Shown here one piece after another: positions 25,503 to 34,374 of a DNA stretch of 64,000 nucleotides (position 1 is its first letter; each line of letters begins with the position of its first letter). The notes beneath the pieces are model-generated. The model was given only the letters and a program-made list of their open reading frames with translations, was not told where the DNA came from and did no database searches. This DNA is from Candidatus Izemoplasmatales bacterium. Lineage in GTDB: Bacteria; Bacillota_I; Bacilli_A; Izemoplasmatales; Hujiaoplasmataceae. The position numbers and the translations under genes were made by a program. The DNA is taken from positions 62,001 through 126,000 of the forward strand of contig JAQVVR010000003.1 in assembly GCA_028698875.1 (NCBI GenBank), given 5' to 3'.

Positions 25503-27824
25503 TTACTCTTGATTGTTCTGTCTTTCATTTATGGCATGCCATATTTTTTCAGGTGTTGCTGGCAACGAGTTTATTCGCACACCAATTGCATTATATATAG
25601 CGTTCATAATCGCAGCTGGTGGGGTATCAATACCAATTTCAGCAACTGATTTAGCCCCAAATGGGCCCGTCTCTTCATAACTTTCCGCAAATTCAGTAAC
25701 TAAGTTTTTGATTTCTAAACGAGTTGGAATTTTATACGACATTAAACTATTTGTGACTAGTTTTCCGTTTTTAGTGACAATTACGTTTTCGTATAAAGCC
25801 ATACCGATGCCTTGTACAATTCCACCCTCAACTTGCCCTTGAGCTAGTTTGGGATTAATTGTCGTTCCACAATCAACCACAGAGACATAATTTATAACGG
25901 AGGTTTCCCCAGTTTTAATATCAATTTCTACTTCAGCAAATCCAGCCATAAATGGCGGCGGAGATTTATGACCGACATAACTGCCAGTGGTTGCCACCTG
26001 TTTCTGATTTTGATTATAATATAAGCGATTCGATAAATCCTCTAAAGAAATTTTTTGCTTTTTTTGGGAGTCAAAGAAACTATTTCCATTGAAAACAATC
26101 TTATCAATTGTCGTTTGAAGCATAATTGCCGCTTCTTCTATTAAACGAGATTTCATAGCTTTGGCAGCATTTAAAACAGCATTACCCGAAATGTAAGTTG
26201 TACTTGAAGCATAAGCCCCAGTATCAAACGGGGTTAAATCCGTGTCCGAACTTGTGACAATAATTTTGTCAATTGTCGTTTCCAATTCTTCAGCGCAAAT
26301 CTGTGCTAAAACTGTGTCGCTTTTTTGACCAATATCGGTTGCTCCAACAAGTAAGTTATAGAACCCGCCATCATTGAGCTTGATGATTGCCGATCCCATA
26401 TCGATCAAAGGAATGCCACTTCCTTGCATAGCAATGGCCATGCCAACACCTCTAACCACATCTTTTGAGACGACTTGACGAGGATACTTAGTTTTCCAAC
26501 CGATTAAATCCATCCCTCGCTGAACACAATACTCTAGTTTACATGTGTCCATCGTCATTGGTGTTCCTTCAGTTCCTTCACCCATAATCGCAAAAATCGC
26601 CGACGATTCGCCTTCTTTTATCATGTTTTTTTGCCGAAATATAATTGGATCCATTTGTAGTTTGTGACAAAGCACATCAATCACCGATTCCAAGGCAAAA
26701 TTACCTTGAATTGCTCCATAGCCACGAAACGCACCTGCAGGAGTGTGATTTGTATAAACGACTTTCCCGCCAAAACGAACGGAATCGACTTTGTTGTATA
26801 AAGGTAGCACCTTTGATCCTGCCACCATAAAAACCGTCAATGCATGCTCACCATAAGCACCAGTGTCAGACAAAACCTGACAATCAATGGCTTTCAACGT
26901 GCCATCCTTCATAGCGCCAAGCCGCATATCAAAACGCATCGGATGCCGAGTGTATGTTGACTCAAATACTTCTTTTCGCGTATAGACCAATTTGGATGGT
27001 TTGCCAGTTCTCATTGTCACTGACGCGACAATAAGTTCGCCATGAACAGCTTGTTTGCCTCCAAATCCGCCACCGACTCGTGGCTTAATTACTCTAATTC
27101 TGGCAATTGGAATTTCCAATGCTTGAGAAATAATCCGCCGAATATGAAATGGTGTTTGCGTTGATGAATAGATGACAAGTCGATTTAAGTGATCGAATCT
27201 AGCATTGCAAGTGTGTGGTTCCATCATCGCATGAGCTTGAGCTTGAGTATAAAATGTCTCATTCACCACGACATCGCATTTATTTAGTGTGGCTTCGACA
27301 TCGCCAATCTCCATATGATATTGCGCTGCAATGTTCTTTTTCGGATCGAACCCAATGGGAAACATTTCATGAATTTCTGGCTCTGGATGTAATATCTGTT
27401 GATTGTTATATGCAGTTTCAAAATCTAAAATAGGTTCTAAAACTTTATATTCAACTTTTATCAATTTCACAGCCCGAATAGCAGTTTCTTCATCAACGGC
27501 AGCCACAATTGCCACTTCGTCGCCAATATAGCGAACATATTCATCAAGAACAAATTTATCGTGAGGCGATGGTTCGGGATATCCTTGACCTGCCCGAGTG
27601 AAAGGGATTCGTTTAAAGTCAACATATGTTAAGACAATTACAACTCCCGGAAGTTCTTGCGCTGCGGATATGTCAATAACCTCAATTTTAGCAAACGGAT
27701 GGGGACTTCGTAATACTTTTATGATTAAAGAGTCTGTATCAGCAAAATCGTTGGAATAAGCCTGACGCCCCATCATCAAACTTTTACCATCTATTGACGG
27801 TATCTCCTGATTGACTACCTTCAT
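25503..27824 (-). CDS. Xanthine dehydrogenase-type molybdenum subunit (set 2, XdhD-like)
   Basis: 773-residue molybdenum hydroxylase large subunit. Visible motifs are the hammerhead N-terminus (VLRSPHPFAKI), the GGGFGGKQ loop (about residue 255), GAFRGYGAIQ and the C-terminal GAKSVAEIG motif bearing the catalytic Glu. Its length and companions (separate Fe-S and FAD genes, mocA) resemble the selenium-dependent xanthine dehydrogenase group. Selenium here would be a labile ligand, so no UGA codon is needed. The start overlaps the upstream Fe-S gene stop (TAATG). Confidence 0.88.
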   Translation of the reverse strand: MKVVNQEIPSIDGKSLMMGRQAYSNDFADTDSLIIKVLRSPHPFAKIEVIDISAAQELPGVVIVLTYVDFKRIPFTRAGQGYPEPSPHDKFVLDEYVRYIGDEVAIVAAVDEETAIRAVKLIKVEYKVLEPILDFETAYNNQQILHPEPEIHEMFPIGFDPKKNIAAQYHMEIGDVEATLNKCDVVVNETFYTQAQAHAMMEPHTCNARFDHLNRLVIYSSTQTPFHIRRIISQALEIPIARIRVIKPRVGGGFGGKQAVHGELIVASVTMRTGKPSKLVYTRKEVFESTYTRHPMRFDMRLGAMKDGTLKAIDCQVLSDTGAYGEHALTVFMVAGSKVLPLYNKVDSVRFGGKVVYTNHTPAGAFRGYGAIQGNFALESVIDVLCHKLQMDPIIFRQKNMIKEGESSAIFAIMGEGTEGTPMTMDTCKLEYCVQRGMDLIGWKTKYPRQVVSKDVVRGVGMAIAMQGSGIPLIDMGSAIIKLNDGGFYNLLVGATDIGQKSDTVLAQICAEELETTIDKIIVTSSDTDLTPFDTGAYASSTTYISGNAVLNAAKAMKSRLIEEAAIMLQTTIDKIVFNGNSFFDSQKKQKISLEDLSNRLYYNQNQKQVATTGSYVGHKSPPPFMAGFAEVEIDIKTGETSVINYVSVVDCGTTINPKLAQGQVEGGIVQGIGMALYENVIVTKNGKLVTNSLMSYKIPTRLEIKNLVTEFAESYEETGPFGAKSVAEIGIDTPPAAIMNAIYNAIGVRINSLPATPEKIWHAINERQNNQE

Positions 27825-28291
27825 TATTGTTCCTCCTGATATGCTTCTTCTTCAAAATAAGCCGCAATCGCTTTGTTTTGATTTTTAAAACCAGAACAAC
27901 GACATAAATTGCCCACTAAATACTCATCAATTTCGGTACTGGTCGGATGAGAATTTTCTTTCCGCAAAGCAAAAACCGCGAGTGCTAATGCGGGGTTACA
28001 ATATCCACATTGGTCAGCACCTTCTTTGCCAAAATGAGCACTTAGTTTCTCCGTTTCATGAGCAATTCCTTCAACGGTAGTGATGCTATGATGATCTACC
28101 TGAGCACTCAATACCGAACAAGATGGGACTGGTTTGTCATCCAACAATACTGTACATACTCCACAGTTAGTTGTATCGCAACCACGACGAATTGAATGAA
28201 TATTGCATTTTTGTAGTGTTTCGATGAGATATTCTCCCGGCAAAATATGGGTGCTGATGGTTCTATTATTCAATGTGAACTCAATTTTCAT
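27824..28291 (-). CDS. 2x[2Fe-2S] subunit of molybdenum hydroxylase (set 2)
   Basis: 155-residue electron-transfer subunit with GCDTTNCGVC...C in the first half and CGYC...CRCSG in the second, i.e. both clusters complete. It overlaps the FAD-subunit gene by 11 bases and the molybdenum-subunit gene by one base. The N-terminal cluster differs from the usual CGEGxCGxC by CDTTNC, a variant that matches XdhD-linked partners less than XdhC. Confidence 0.9.
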   Translation of the reverse strand: MKIEFTLNNRTISTHILPGEYLIETLQKCNIHSIRRGCDTTNCGVCTVLLDDKPVPSCSVLSAQVDHHSITTVEGIAHETEKLSAHFGKEGADQCGYCNPALALAVFALRKENSHPTSTEIDEYLVGNLCRCSGFKNQNKAIAAYFEEEAYQEEQ

Positions 28292-29084
28292 AGTCTGTCA
28301 CCGCCTCTATTCCTCGTTTGGCATATACTTTTGCTAAGTTTAATCGATATTCAGCTGAACCCCGCTGATTTGTTCCAAATCGGCACTCTGAAGCTGCCAT
28401 ATCAACGGCTTTGTTTATGATGTCTTCAGATACGTTTTTAAGTTCCTTAAGGTATTGTTCGGCTGCGAAAGCACGAGAAGCTACTCCTGGACGAGAGCCA
28501 AAAACGATGCGATATTCGCTATTCTTTCTTGATACTGCTATATTTAAAACAGCAAAGTCCAAACTGGTTAAAGCTATTTTGTGAAAATAGCCGCGAGCCT
28601 CAGTTTTGGGAATGACGATTTTAATTAGAACATCCTGGAAGTTCGCTTTTGAATCCAAAAAAGCTTCAAGTGTCATTCTTTGATGCTGATGGAAGACTAA
28701 AATCGCATCCATAGCCATTAGCGGAGTAATAATATCAGAAAACCCGAATTTACCCATGATGCAGCCACCAATAGTGGCAATGTTTCTGATTGTTATCCCC
28801 ATTATTTTCATTGCCGCTTGTGCCAGAATACCATCATACATTTTTTGTATAATAGCACTTTTTTCTAGCGTATAAAGGGTTGTCATAGCTCCGATTTCAA
28901 TTTCATTATCTTGTTCAGAAATGCTATTTAAGCCTAACAAAGATAAGTCAATCGCGGTATTGATAACGGGATCTGTCAATTTCAACCATGCCCCACCAGC
29001 AATAATCTTATTATCTGGGCGTTCTTGAAGGATAGCGAAAGCATCGGCAATTGATGATGCCTTCATATAACGTTCGATTCTCAT
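28281..29084 (-). CDS. FAD-binding subunit of molybdenum hydroxylase (set 2)
   Basis: 267-residue flavoprotein subunit (YgfM/XdhB type). It has AGGAWLKL (about residue 30) and a second FAD loop NIATIGGCIMGKFGFSD (about residue 105). The start is set at 29084, with GAGGTG 9 bases upstream; an ATG 4 codons earlier is too close to that site. It lies between mocA and the Fe-S gene, giving the order FAD, Fe-S, molybdenum. Confidence 0.87.
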   Translation of the reverse strand: MRIERYMKASSIADAFAILQERPDNKIIAGGAWLKLTDPVINTAIDLSLLGLNSISEQDNEIEIGAMTTLYTLEKSAIIQKMYDGILAQAAMKIMGITIRNIATIGGCIMGKFGFSDIITPLMAMDAILVFHQHQRMTLEAFLDSKANFQDVLIKIVIPKTEARGYFHKIALTSLDFAVLNIAVSRKNSEYRIVFGSRPGVASRAFAAEQYLKELKNVSEDIINKAVDMAASECRFGTNQRGSAEYRLNLAKVYAKRGIEAVTDYEN

Positions 29085-29098
29085 AGTCTCATTCACCT

Positions 29099-29653
29099 CT
29101 ATCGTTTTTTCATTTTTTCGAGATCATCCAAAGTATCGACGTCAAAAAGAATGCCATCGTCGTCGACTTCAACATAATTTGGATGATGATTGTCTAAAAA
29201 GCGTTTCAAATTGGAGTCGCGCTCTTCTTTTCGTAATTCGCTTAAAAGCTCTTTAGCAATGAAAACCGGATGCCCAGCATGTCCATGATATACTGGAATC
29301 CGAACAACTCCGGTGGCAGATAGTAATTTTTTATAGGTTGATTTAGCCACAAACGGAATATCACCTGGTATGATGAAAAAGTCATTATCGATAAACCGGC
29401 ATCCGTATTGAACCGAGGAAAACATACCCCGCTCATAAAAGGGATTGCGAACAACCATGACTTTACTATAGTCAATGACTGCATCCCCAGTACTCTCATG
29501 ATAAAAACCGGTTACCACGAAAATATCGTCGACAAAATCCTGCATCGCTTCGACGGTATGACAAATTAACTCCATGCCTTTGATTCTCATTGTCATTTTG
29601 TTAGTATCGGTGCGGCTTGATAATCCTCCAGCTAAAATCAATCCTTGGACCAT
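29099..29653 (-). CDS. mocA: MobA/MocA-like molybdenum cofactor nucleotidyltransferase
   Basis: 184-residue nucleotidyltransferase with the N-terminal LILAGGLSSR signature and a PGDIPF metal motif near residue 98. MocA links CMP to molybdopterin for the xanthine dehydrogenase family, and such genes (ygfJ in E. coli) are routinely found with these enzymes. The usual RMG-x-x-K after the glycine loop is here RTDTNKM, a modest deviation. It is the first gene of the purine operon after the arcC-mocA terminator-like hairpin. Confidence 0.82.
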   Translation of the reverse strand: MVQGLILAGGLSSRTDTNKMTMRIKGMELICHTVEAMQDFVDDIFVVTGFYHESTGDAVIDYSKVMVVRNPFYERGMFSSVQYGCRFIDNDFFIIPGDIPFVAKSTYKKLLSATGVVRIPVYHGHAGHPVFIAKELLSELRKEERDSNLKRFLDNHHPNYVEVDDDGILFDVDTLDDLEKMKKR

Positions 29654-29755
29654 TTTAACTCACCTCATCAAATGAAATAATTTAACGGTGTTGCTTTTCA
29701 TTACATTTAGTCCTTAATGCTTTTAAAAAAATCTTTGGTTTCAACCTTCTCTTTT

Positions 29756-29814
29756 GAAGAAAAAATCCGAACTCTCCATCCTTCGCGATTCATGCGGCAG
29801 ACTTGCGTTCGGAT
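29756..29814 (-). terminator. Terminator or attenuator between arcC and mocA
   Basis: On the minus strand ATCCGAAC and GTTCGGAT form a perfect 8-bp stem around a 34-base loop and are followed by a run of T residues. It starts 8 bases after the arcC stop and lies about 100 bases before mocA. The unusually large loop leaves room for an alternative fold or a regulatory ligand. Confidence 0.65.
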
Positions 29815-29821
29815 CGTCTCA

Positions 29822-30754
29822 TCATAAAATTACTCGGGTTCCCGATTTGCCTTCCAATGCTAAAGTTGCTTTCTCTAACGCTCCAATCAAAGCGACACGT
29901 CCTAATTTCCCAGAAGCAAAATTCATGGCTGCTTCAACTTTTGGAAGCATACTACCCTTGGCAAAATGACCATCACGGATGTATGTTTTTGCATCATCAA
30001 CTGTTAGTTCGCGTAAGTCGACTTGATTTGGTTTTCCAAAATTAAGTGATACACATTCAACTGCGGTCAAGATAAATAAGTAGTCAGCATCAAGTAAGTC
30101 GGCTAATTTTTGACTTGCAAAATCCTTATCGATAACCGCTGGTACTCCTATATAGCCATTTCCGTCTTTGACAACAGGAATGCCTCCACCGCCCACAGTT
30201 ATTACAATAACGTTATTTTCAACTAAACATTTTATGGTGTCAATCTCAATTACGTCAATTGGTTTTGGACTAGCTATTACGCGCCGAAATCCCCGATTGG
30301 AGTCATCTTTCATAATGTAACCAGTTGCTTGTGCTATCGCTTCTGCTTCCGATTGAGTATAAAATGGTCCAATTGGTTTTGTTGGCGTTTGAAAAGCTAT
30401 ATCATTAGGGTCAACTTCAACTTGAGATATAATAGTAACACATTTTTGGCAAAGATTTTGGTTAACTAACTCTTTGGCTAAAGCGTTTTGGAGATGGTAT
30501 CCAATATAACCTTGACTCATCGCTCCACATTCAGGAAACGGCATTCCATGCTGCAAAACGCCGCTTTTTCGAGCCGCTTCAAAGGCGTTATTAATCATCC
30601 CGACTTGTGGCCCATTCCCATGAGAAATGATAACTTGATGCCCTTGTTTAATTAGTTCCACAATCGGTTTAACAGTTTCACCAACTAACCTAATTTGCTC
30701 AGATGGTTGGTTGCCTAAGGCGTTTCCACCGAGGGCGATGACAATTTTGCTCAT
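29822..30754 (-). CDS. arcC: Carbamate kinase
   Basis: Transfers phosphate from carbamoyl phosphate to ADP, giving ATP, ammonia and CO2. The 310-residue protein shows IALGGNALG (residues 5-13), SHGNGPQVG, RRVIASPKP and the late KGSMLPKVEAA segment; length is typical. GAAGGAG lies 7 bases before the ATG. In E. coli the equivalent yqeA accompanies ygeW, and here it completes an ATP-yielding end to purine breakdown. No arginine deiminase genes lie nearby, which supports this source of carbamoyl phosphate. Confidence 0.96.
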   Translation of the reverse strand: MSKIVIALGGNALGNQPSEQIRLVGETVKPIVELIKQGHQVIISHGNGPQVGMINNAFEAARKSGVLQHGMPFPECGAMSQGYIGYHLQNALAKELVNQNLCQKCVTIISQVEVDPNDIAFQTPTKPIGPFYTQSEAEAIAQATGYIMKDDSNRGFRRVIASPKPIDVIEIDTIKCLVENNVIVITVGGGGIPVVKDGNGYIGVPAVIDKDFASQKLADLLDADYLFILTAVECVSLNFGKPNQVDLRELTVDDAKTYIRDGHFAKGSMLPKVEAAMNFASGKLGRVALIGALEKATLALEGKSGTRVIL

Positions 30755-30813
30755 GAATGTACTCCTTCAAAGTAAATAGCATTATATAGTACTTATTTAT
30801 ATTATAACATTAC

Positions 30814-30842
30814 ATTATAGTATTTACCTTATAAAAGCACAA
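30814..30842 (-). promoter_or_regulatory. Promoter of arcC and probably the purine operon
   Basis: TTGTGC (30842-30837), 17-base spacer and a perfect TATAAT (30819-30814) on the minus strand. A second TATAAT occurs 15 bases downstream. The sequence lies right after the hydrogenase terminator. No purine aptamer was recognised between it and arcC. Confidence 0.65.
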
Positions 30843-30860
30843 GAAAATCTGTAAAAAGTA

Positions 30861-30896
30861 CAAAAAAAGTTGCCTTTTCAATGTCTAAAAGGCAAC
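30861..30896 (-). terminator. Terminator of the hydrogenase operon
   Basis: GTTGCCTTTT and AAAAGGCAAC form a perfect 10-bp stem followed by seven T residues on the minus strand, 30 bases after the hydA stop. Confidence 0.92.
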
Positions 30897-30926
30897 AATT
30901 TTCGTTATTGAGCACAAGTCATTTCG

Positions 30927-32663
30927 TTATTGATGACGATGTTTGGCCTTGTACTTGGTATGTAATAATTCATGTGATAGTTTAGCGAGAGGTGAACCGA
31001 GAAAATCGGCATATAATTTATTTATGTCCGGATTCTCATGCGATTTCCTTAGTGGCATCGCCGCATCAACAGTATATAGGGATGCGAGACGATCCTTTCG
31101 GGTCTTCGAAGTTGTTCCATATGATTGTCCACCTCCGCCAATACAACCACCAGGGCAACACATTACCTCAATAAATGCATAAGGAGATTCGTTATTCTTG
31201 ATTTGTTCAGCGATTTTCTTGGCATTGGCAAGTGTATGTGCTACAGCTACTTTAACGATTTTTCCGCCTAAGTTAACTGATGCTTCTTTAATCCCTTCCA
31301 TGCCCCGAACTTCCATAAAATCTAATGATTCTAATGGCTTTTTATTGACAATCTCATAGACCGTCCGTAAAGCCGCTTCCATAACGCCACCAGTTGTGCC
31401 AAAAATGGCTGCTGCTCCGGTTGTCTTTCCAAACGGTTCATCAAATTCAGTTTCGGGAAGATTTTCAAATTCAACACCCATCTGTCTTAGCATTTTCCCG
31501 ATTTCACGAGTTGTTAAAACAACATCGACATCAAGATTATTTTCCGTAGAGCCCATTTCCGGTCGTTTTGCCTCGTATTTTTTGGCTGTACAAGGCATAA
31601 TCGAAACTACAAATATTGTTGCGGGATCAATGTTTTCTTTTTGGGCGTAATATGTCTTTGCCAATGCACCAAACATTTGTTGGGGTGATTTGCAACTGGA
31701 TAGGTGGTCCAGAATTTCTGGATAATAGGTTTCGGCAAAATTAATCCATCCCGGGCAACATGAAGTAATCATCGGTAATACTCCGCCGGTGGTAATTCTT
31801 TTAATTAATTCGTTTCCTTCTTCGATAATGGTTAAATCTGCCGTAAAGTCTGTATCGAAAACCTTTGTGAATCCTAACAGTTTCAAAGCGGAGACTAATT
31901 TTCCCGTTACTATAGTCCCTGCTTTTTGACCTAGTTCTTCTCCTAATGAAACCCGAATTGCCGGAGCCACTTGAACAATAACATGTTTTTGCGGGTCATG
32001 TAGTACATTCCAAACAGCAGCGGTCTCATCTTTTTCAATGATTGCTCCAACCGGACAAACACTAGAGCACTGTCCGCAGAATGTACAAAACTCATCAGTA
32101 AGATATTTTCCAAATGGTGGAGATATTATAATTTCATGTCCACGGTTCAATGGTTCAAGAACATTCACTCCTTGAATATTGCGACAAACATCGATGCATC
32201 TTCCACACTTAATACAACGGTTAGGATTACGTAACAATGATGGATTATGATCATCAATGGGTCGAACTTCAAGAACTCGTTCAAACCGATTTTCATCAAT
32301 TCCTAGTACATTTGCCAGTTTTTGGAGTTCGCAGTTCATATTTTTTGCACAAGCAGTACAATCAGCATCATGATTAGCTAACAATAATTCAGTGATTGTT
32401 TTTCTCGCATTAATGACTCGTGGTGTATGGGTTTTTACCTGCATTCCCTCTTGAACAATTGTAGAGCATGAAGTGGAAAGCCCTTTTTTGCCAACTATTT
32501 CAACCGAACAAATCCGACAATCAGAATTAATCCGCAAATCGGGATAGTAACACAAAGTCGGAATTGAAATATTATATGCTTTTGCGGCGTCAAGAATGGT
32601 AGTATTCTCGGGGACAGTTACATCAATATTATTTATTTTTAAATTTACCATCATTTTCATCAT
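30927..32663 (-). CDS. hydA: [FeFe] hydrogenase catalytic subunit
   Basis: 578-residue group-A [FeFe] hydrogenase. Domains in order: N-terminal [2Fe-2S] (CYYP...C..C, residues ~35-65), a His/Cys [4Fe-4S] region with CTACAKNMNC (~residue 100), two ferredoxin clusters (CIKCGRCIDVC and CTFCGQCSSVC, ~150-205), then the H-cluster with TSCCPGW (~300), MPCTAKKYEA (~355) and CCPGGCIGGGGQ (~490). It reduces protons to H2. Together with the NuoF- and NuoE-like partners it fits the electron-bifurcating or NADH-linked HydABC type. Several in-frame ATGs lie at the start; I kept the one overlapping the hydB stop, but the fourth codon is also well spaced from GGAGG. Confidence 0.95.
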   Translation of the reverse strand: MMKMMVNLKINNIDVTVPENTTILDAAKAYNISIPTLCYYPDLRINSDCRICSVEIVGKKGLSTSCSTIVQEGMQVKTHTPRVINARKTITELLLANHDADCTACAKNMNCELQKLANVLGIDENRFERVLEVRPIDDHNPSLLRNPNRCIKCGRCIDVCRNIQGVNVLEPLNRGHEIIISPPFGKYLTDEFCTFCGQCSSVCPVGAIIEKDETAAVWNVLHDPQKHVIVQVAPAIRVSLGEELGQKAGTIVTGKLVSALKLLGFTKVFDTDFTADLTIIEEGNELIKRITTGGVLPMITSCCPGWINFAETYYPEILDHLSSCKSPQQMFGALAKTYYAQKENIDPATIFVVSIMPCTAKKYEAKRPEMGSTENNLDVDVVLTTREIGKMLRQMGVEFENLPETEFDEPFGKTTGAAAIFGTTGGVMEAALRTVYEIVNKKPLESLDFMEVRGMEGIKEASVNLGGKIVKVAVAHTLANAKKIAEQIKNNESPYAFIEVMCCPGGCIGGGGQSYGTTSKTRKDRLASLYTVDAAMPLRKSHENPDINKLYADFLGSPLAKLSHELLHTKYKAKHRHQ

Positions 32664-33916
32664 ACCTCCAACGATTCTAACCGGTCAATATAATCATCCC
32701 GGAAATAACGAAGCGTCGAAATAATCGATGTTGGCGAAGTTTGTCCTAATCCGCATAAAGAAGTTTGATGCATAACTCGTGCCAACGATTCAATCGAAAT
32801 AAGATCAGTGATAGTGGCCTTTCGATCGACAAATTTACGAAGAAGACGCTCTAATTGATTGTGACCTTCACGGCAAGGTGCACATTTTCCACATGACTCG
32901 TGCTTGAAAAAAGTAACATTGCGAAGGAGAATGTCAAAGATATCACAACGATCGTCCATAACAATGATTGCTCCTGAACCCGTTTTCGATTCAAATTCAT
33001 CAAAACGGTCGAAATCAATTATCATATCCAAAAGGTATCGAGGAATGATTGGACCGCAAGCGCCACCAAGCTGAACCATTTTTAAGGCGCGGCTGTCAGG
33101 AACACCGCCACCCAATTCATCGATTACCGTTTTAATTGGTACGCCAAACGGAATTTCATATACTCCCTTGTTATTAACATTGCCCGAAAGACTAAGTAAC
33201 TTGGTTCCCGTTGAAGACTTGGTTCCAATTTTGGCAAATTCATCGCCACCCATTCCAATAATAACGGGAATATTGGCAAATGTTTCGACATTGTTGATTT
33301 CAGTCGGTTTACCAAATAGTCCTACTGATGTTGGGAATGGTGGTTTTACTCTTGTTCGTCCTGTTTTTCCTTCAATTGATTCCAATAATGCAAATTCTTC
33401 ACCGCAAACATAAGAACCGGCTCCGAGCCGAATTTCAATATCGAAATCAAAATCAATTTTATCAATTTTTTGACCCAAAAAATGATTTTTCCGCGCTTCT
33501 TCAACAGCATGTCTCATTATTTCGATAGGTTTATCGTACTCACAACGGATATAAATATATCCTTTAGTAGCTCTAGTTGCATAAGCGGTAATAATCATAC
33601 CTTCCAAAATGGAATGAGGATCTTTTTCCATTATTGCTCGATCCTTGAAATTTCCCGGTTCGCCTTCATCTGCATTACATACTATATATTTTACTAAGGC
33701 TGCTTCTTTGGCAAGTGCCATCATTTTGATGGCAACGGGAAATCCCGCCCCGCCGCGACCGCGAAGCCTTGATTTTTCGACTTCACTTAAGATATTAATC
33801 CGTTGTCCAGCCATCGCCTTGGCTAATGATTTATAACCACCAGTGGCGATATAATCAGCTATTGAATACGGATCAATCTTATCAAACCGTTTTGATATTA
33901 TTTTCTTCTCGATCAT
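32660..33916 (-). CDS. hydB: NuoF-like NAD(H)-binding hydrogenase subunit (HydB), short form
   Basis: 418-residue flavoprotein. It has the NADH-binding loop RGRGGAGFPVAIK (about residue 50-62), an FMN region around YVCGEEFALLESIEG, and a C-terminal [4Fe-4S] motif CGKCAPCREG. It is close to NuoF in size. Bifurcating HydB proteins of Thermotoga and clostridia (~600 aa) have an added N-terminal [2Fe-2S] domain and C-terminal ferredoxin domain, and both are absent. The gene overlaps hydA and hydC by four bases each. Confidence 0.92.
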   Translation of the reverse strand: MIEKKIISKRFDKIDPYSIADYIATGGYKSLAKAMAGQRINILSEVEKSRLRGRGGAGFPVAIKMMALAKEAALVKYIVCNADEGEPGNFKDRAIMEKDPHSILEGMIITAYATRATKGYIYIRCEYDKPIEIMRHAVEEARKNHFLGQKIDKIDFDFDIEIRLGAGSYVCGEEFALLESIEGKTGRTRVKPPFPTSVGLFGKPTEINNVETFANIPVIIGMGGDEFAKIGTKSSTGTKLLSLSGNVNNKGVYEIPFGVPIKTVIDELGGGVPDSRALKMVQLGGACGPIIPRYLLDMIIDFDRFDEFESKTGSGAIIVMDDRCDIFDILLRNVTFFKHESCGKCAPCREGHNQLERLLRKFVDRKATITDLISIESLARVMHQTSLCGLGQTSPTSIISTLRYFRDDYIDRLESLEV

Positions 33917-34374
33917 GATTTTTCCTCCCGGTATTCTGACAGAATCGCTTTTACTTTGTCTGGAGTTAAATCGACATAAGTCATATCGTTGATTCGAAAA
34001 GCGGGAGCGTGATCACATTGGCCTAAACATCCCGTATATTCCAAAGTAAACAATCCGTCAGGTGTCGTTTCTCCTGGTTTTATTCCCAAACGTGTTTCCA
34101 ATGTTTTCAAAATTGATTCCGATTTATTCACAAAACAAGGGACATCTCTACAAATTCGGATAACATATCTCCCTTTTGGTTTTTCTGATAAAAATGAATA
34201 AAAAGAAACAACGCTGCAGACTTTACTCTCTGTAACGTTAAAGTATTTGGCTATCTTCACGATTTCCGATTCTGTAACGGAATGATCGTTTTTCGCCATC
34301 TGATAATCACGTAATGCTTCGACCAAGTACTCTGGTGAAGCTGGGTATTTTTGTATCATTGATTCTAGTGTCAT
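33913..34374 (-). CDS. hydC: NuoE-like [2Fe-2S] hydrogenase subunit (HydC)
   Basis: 153-residue thioredoxin-fold ferredoxin. Cluster cysteines are in CRDVPC (~residue 83-88) and GCLGQC (~residue 124-129), and VCSVVSFYSFL is the usual NuoE motif. It passes electrons between the NAD site of HydB and HydA. It is the first gene of the operon, with GGGAGG 6 bases before the ATG, right after a structured leader. Confidence 0.93.
   Translation of the reverse strand: MTLESMIQKYPASPEYLVEALRDYQMAKNDHSVTESEIVKIAKYFNVTESKVCSVVSFYSFLSEKPKGRYVIRICRDVPCFVNKSESILKTLETRLGIKPGETTPDGLFTLEYTGCLGQCDHAPAFRINDMTYVDLTPDKVKAILSEYREEKS

Noticed and set aside
18657-27824. Selenocysteine codons in the molybdenum hydroxylases
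   Set aside because: Both large-subunit frames are open without internal TGA; selenium in this family is a ligand, not an encoded residue.
30755-30860. Possible purine or xanthine riboswitch before arcC
   Set aside because: The short leader lacks the conserved three-way-junction bases of the purine aptamer (no TTCTACC-type loop).
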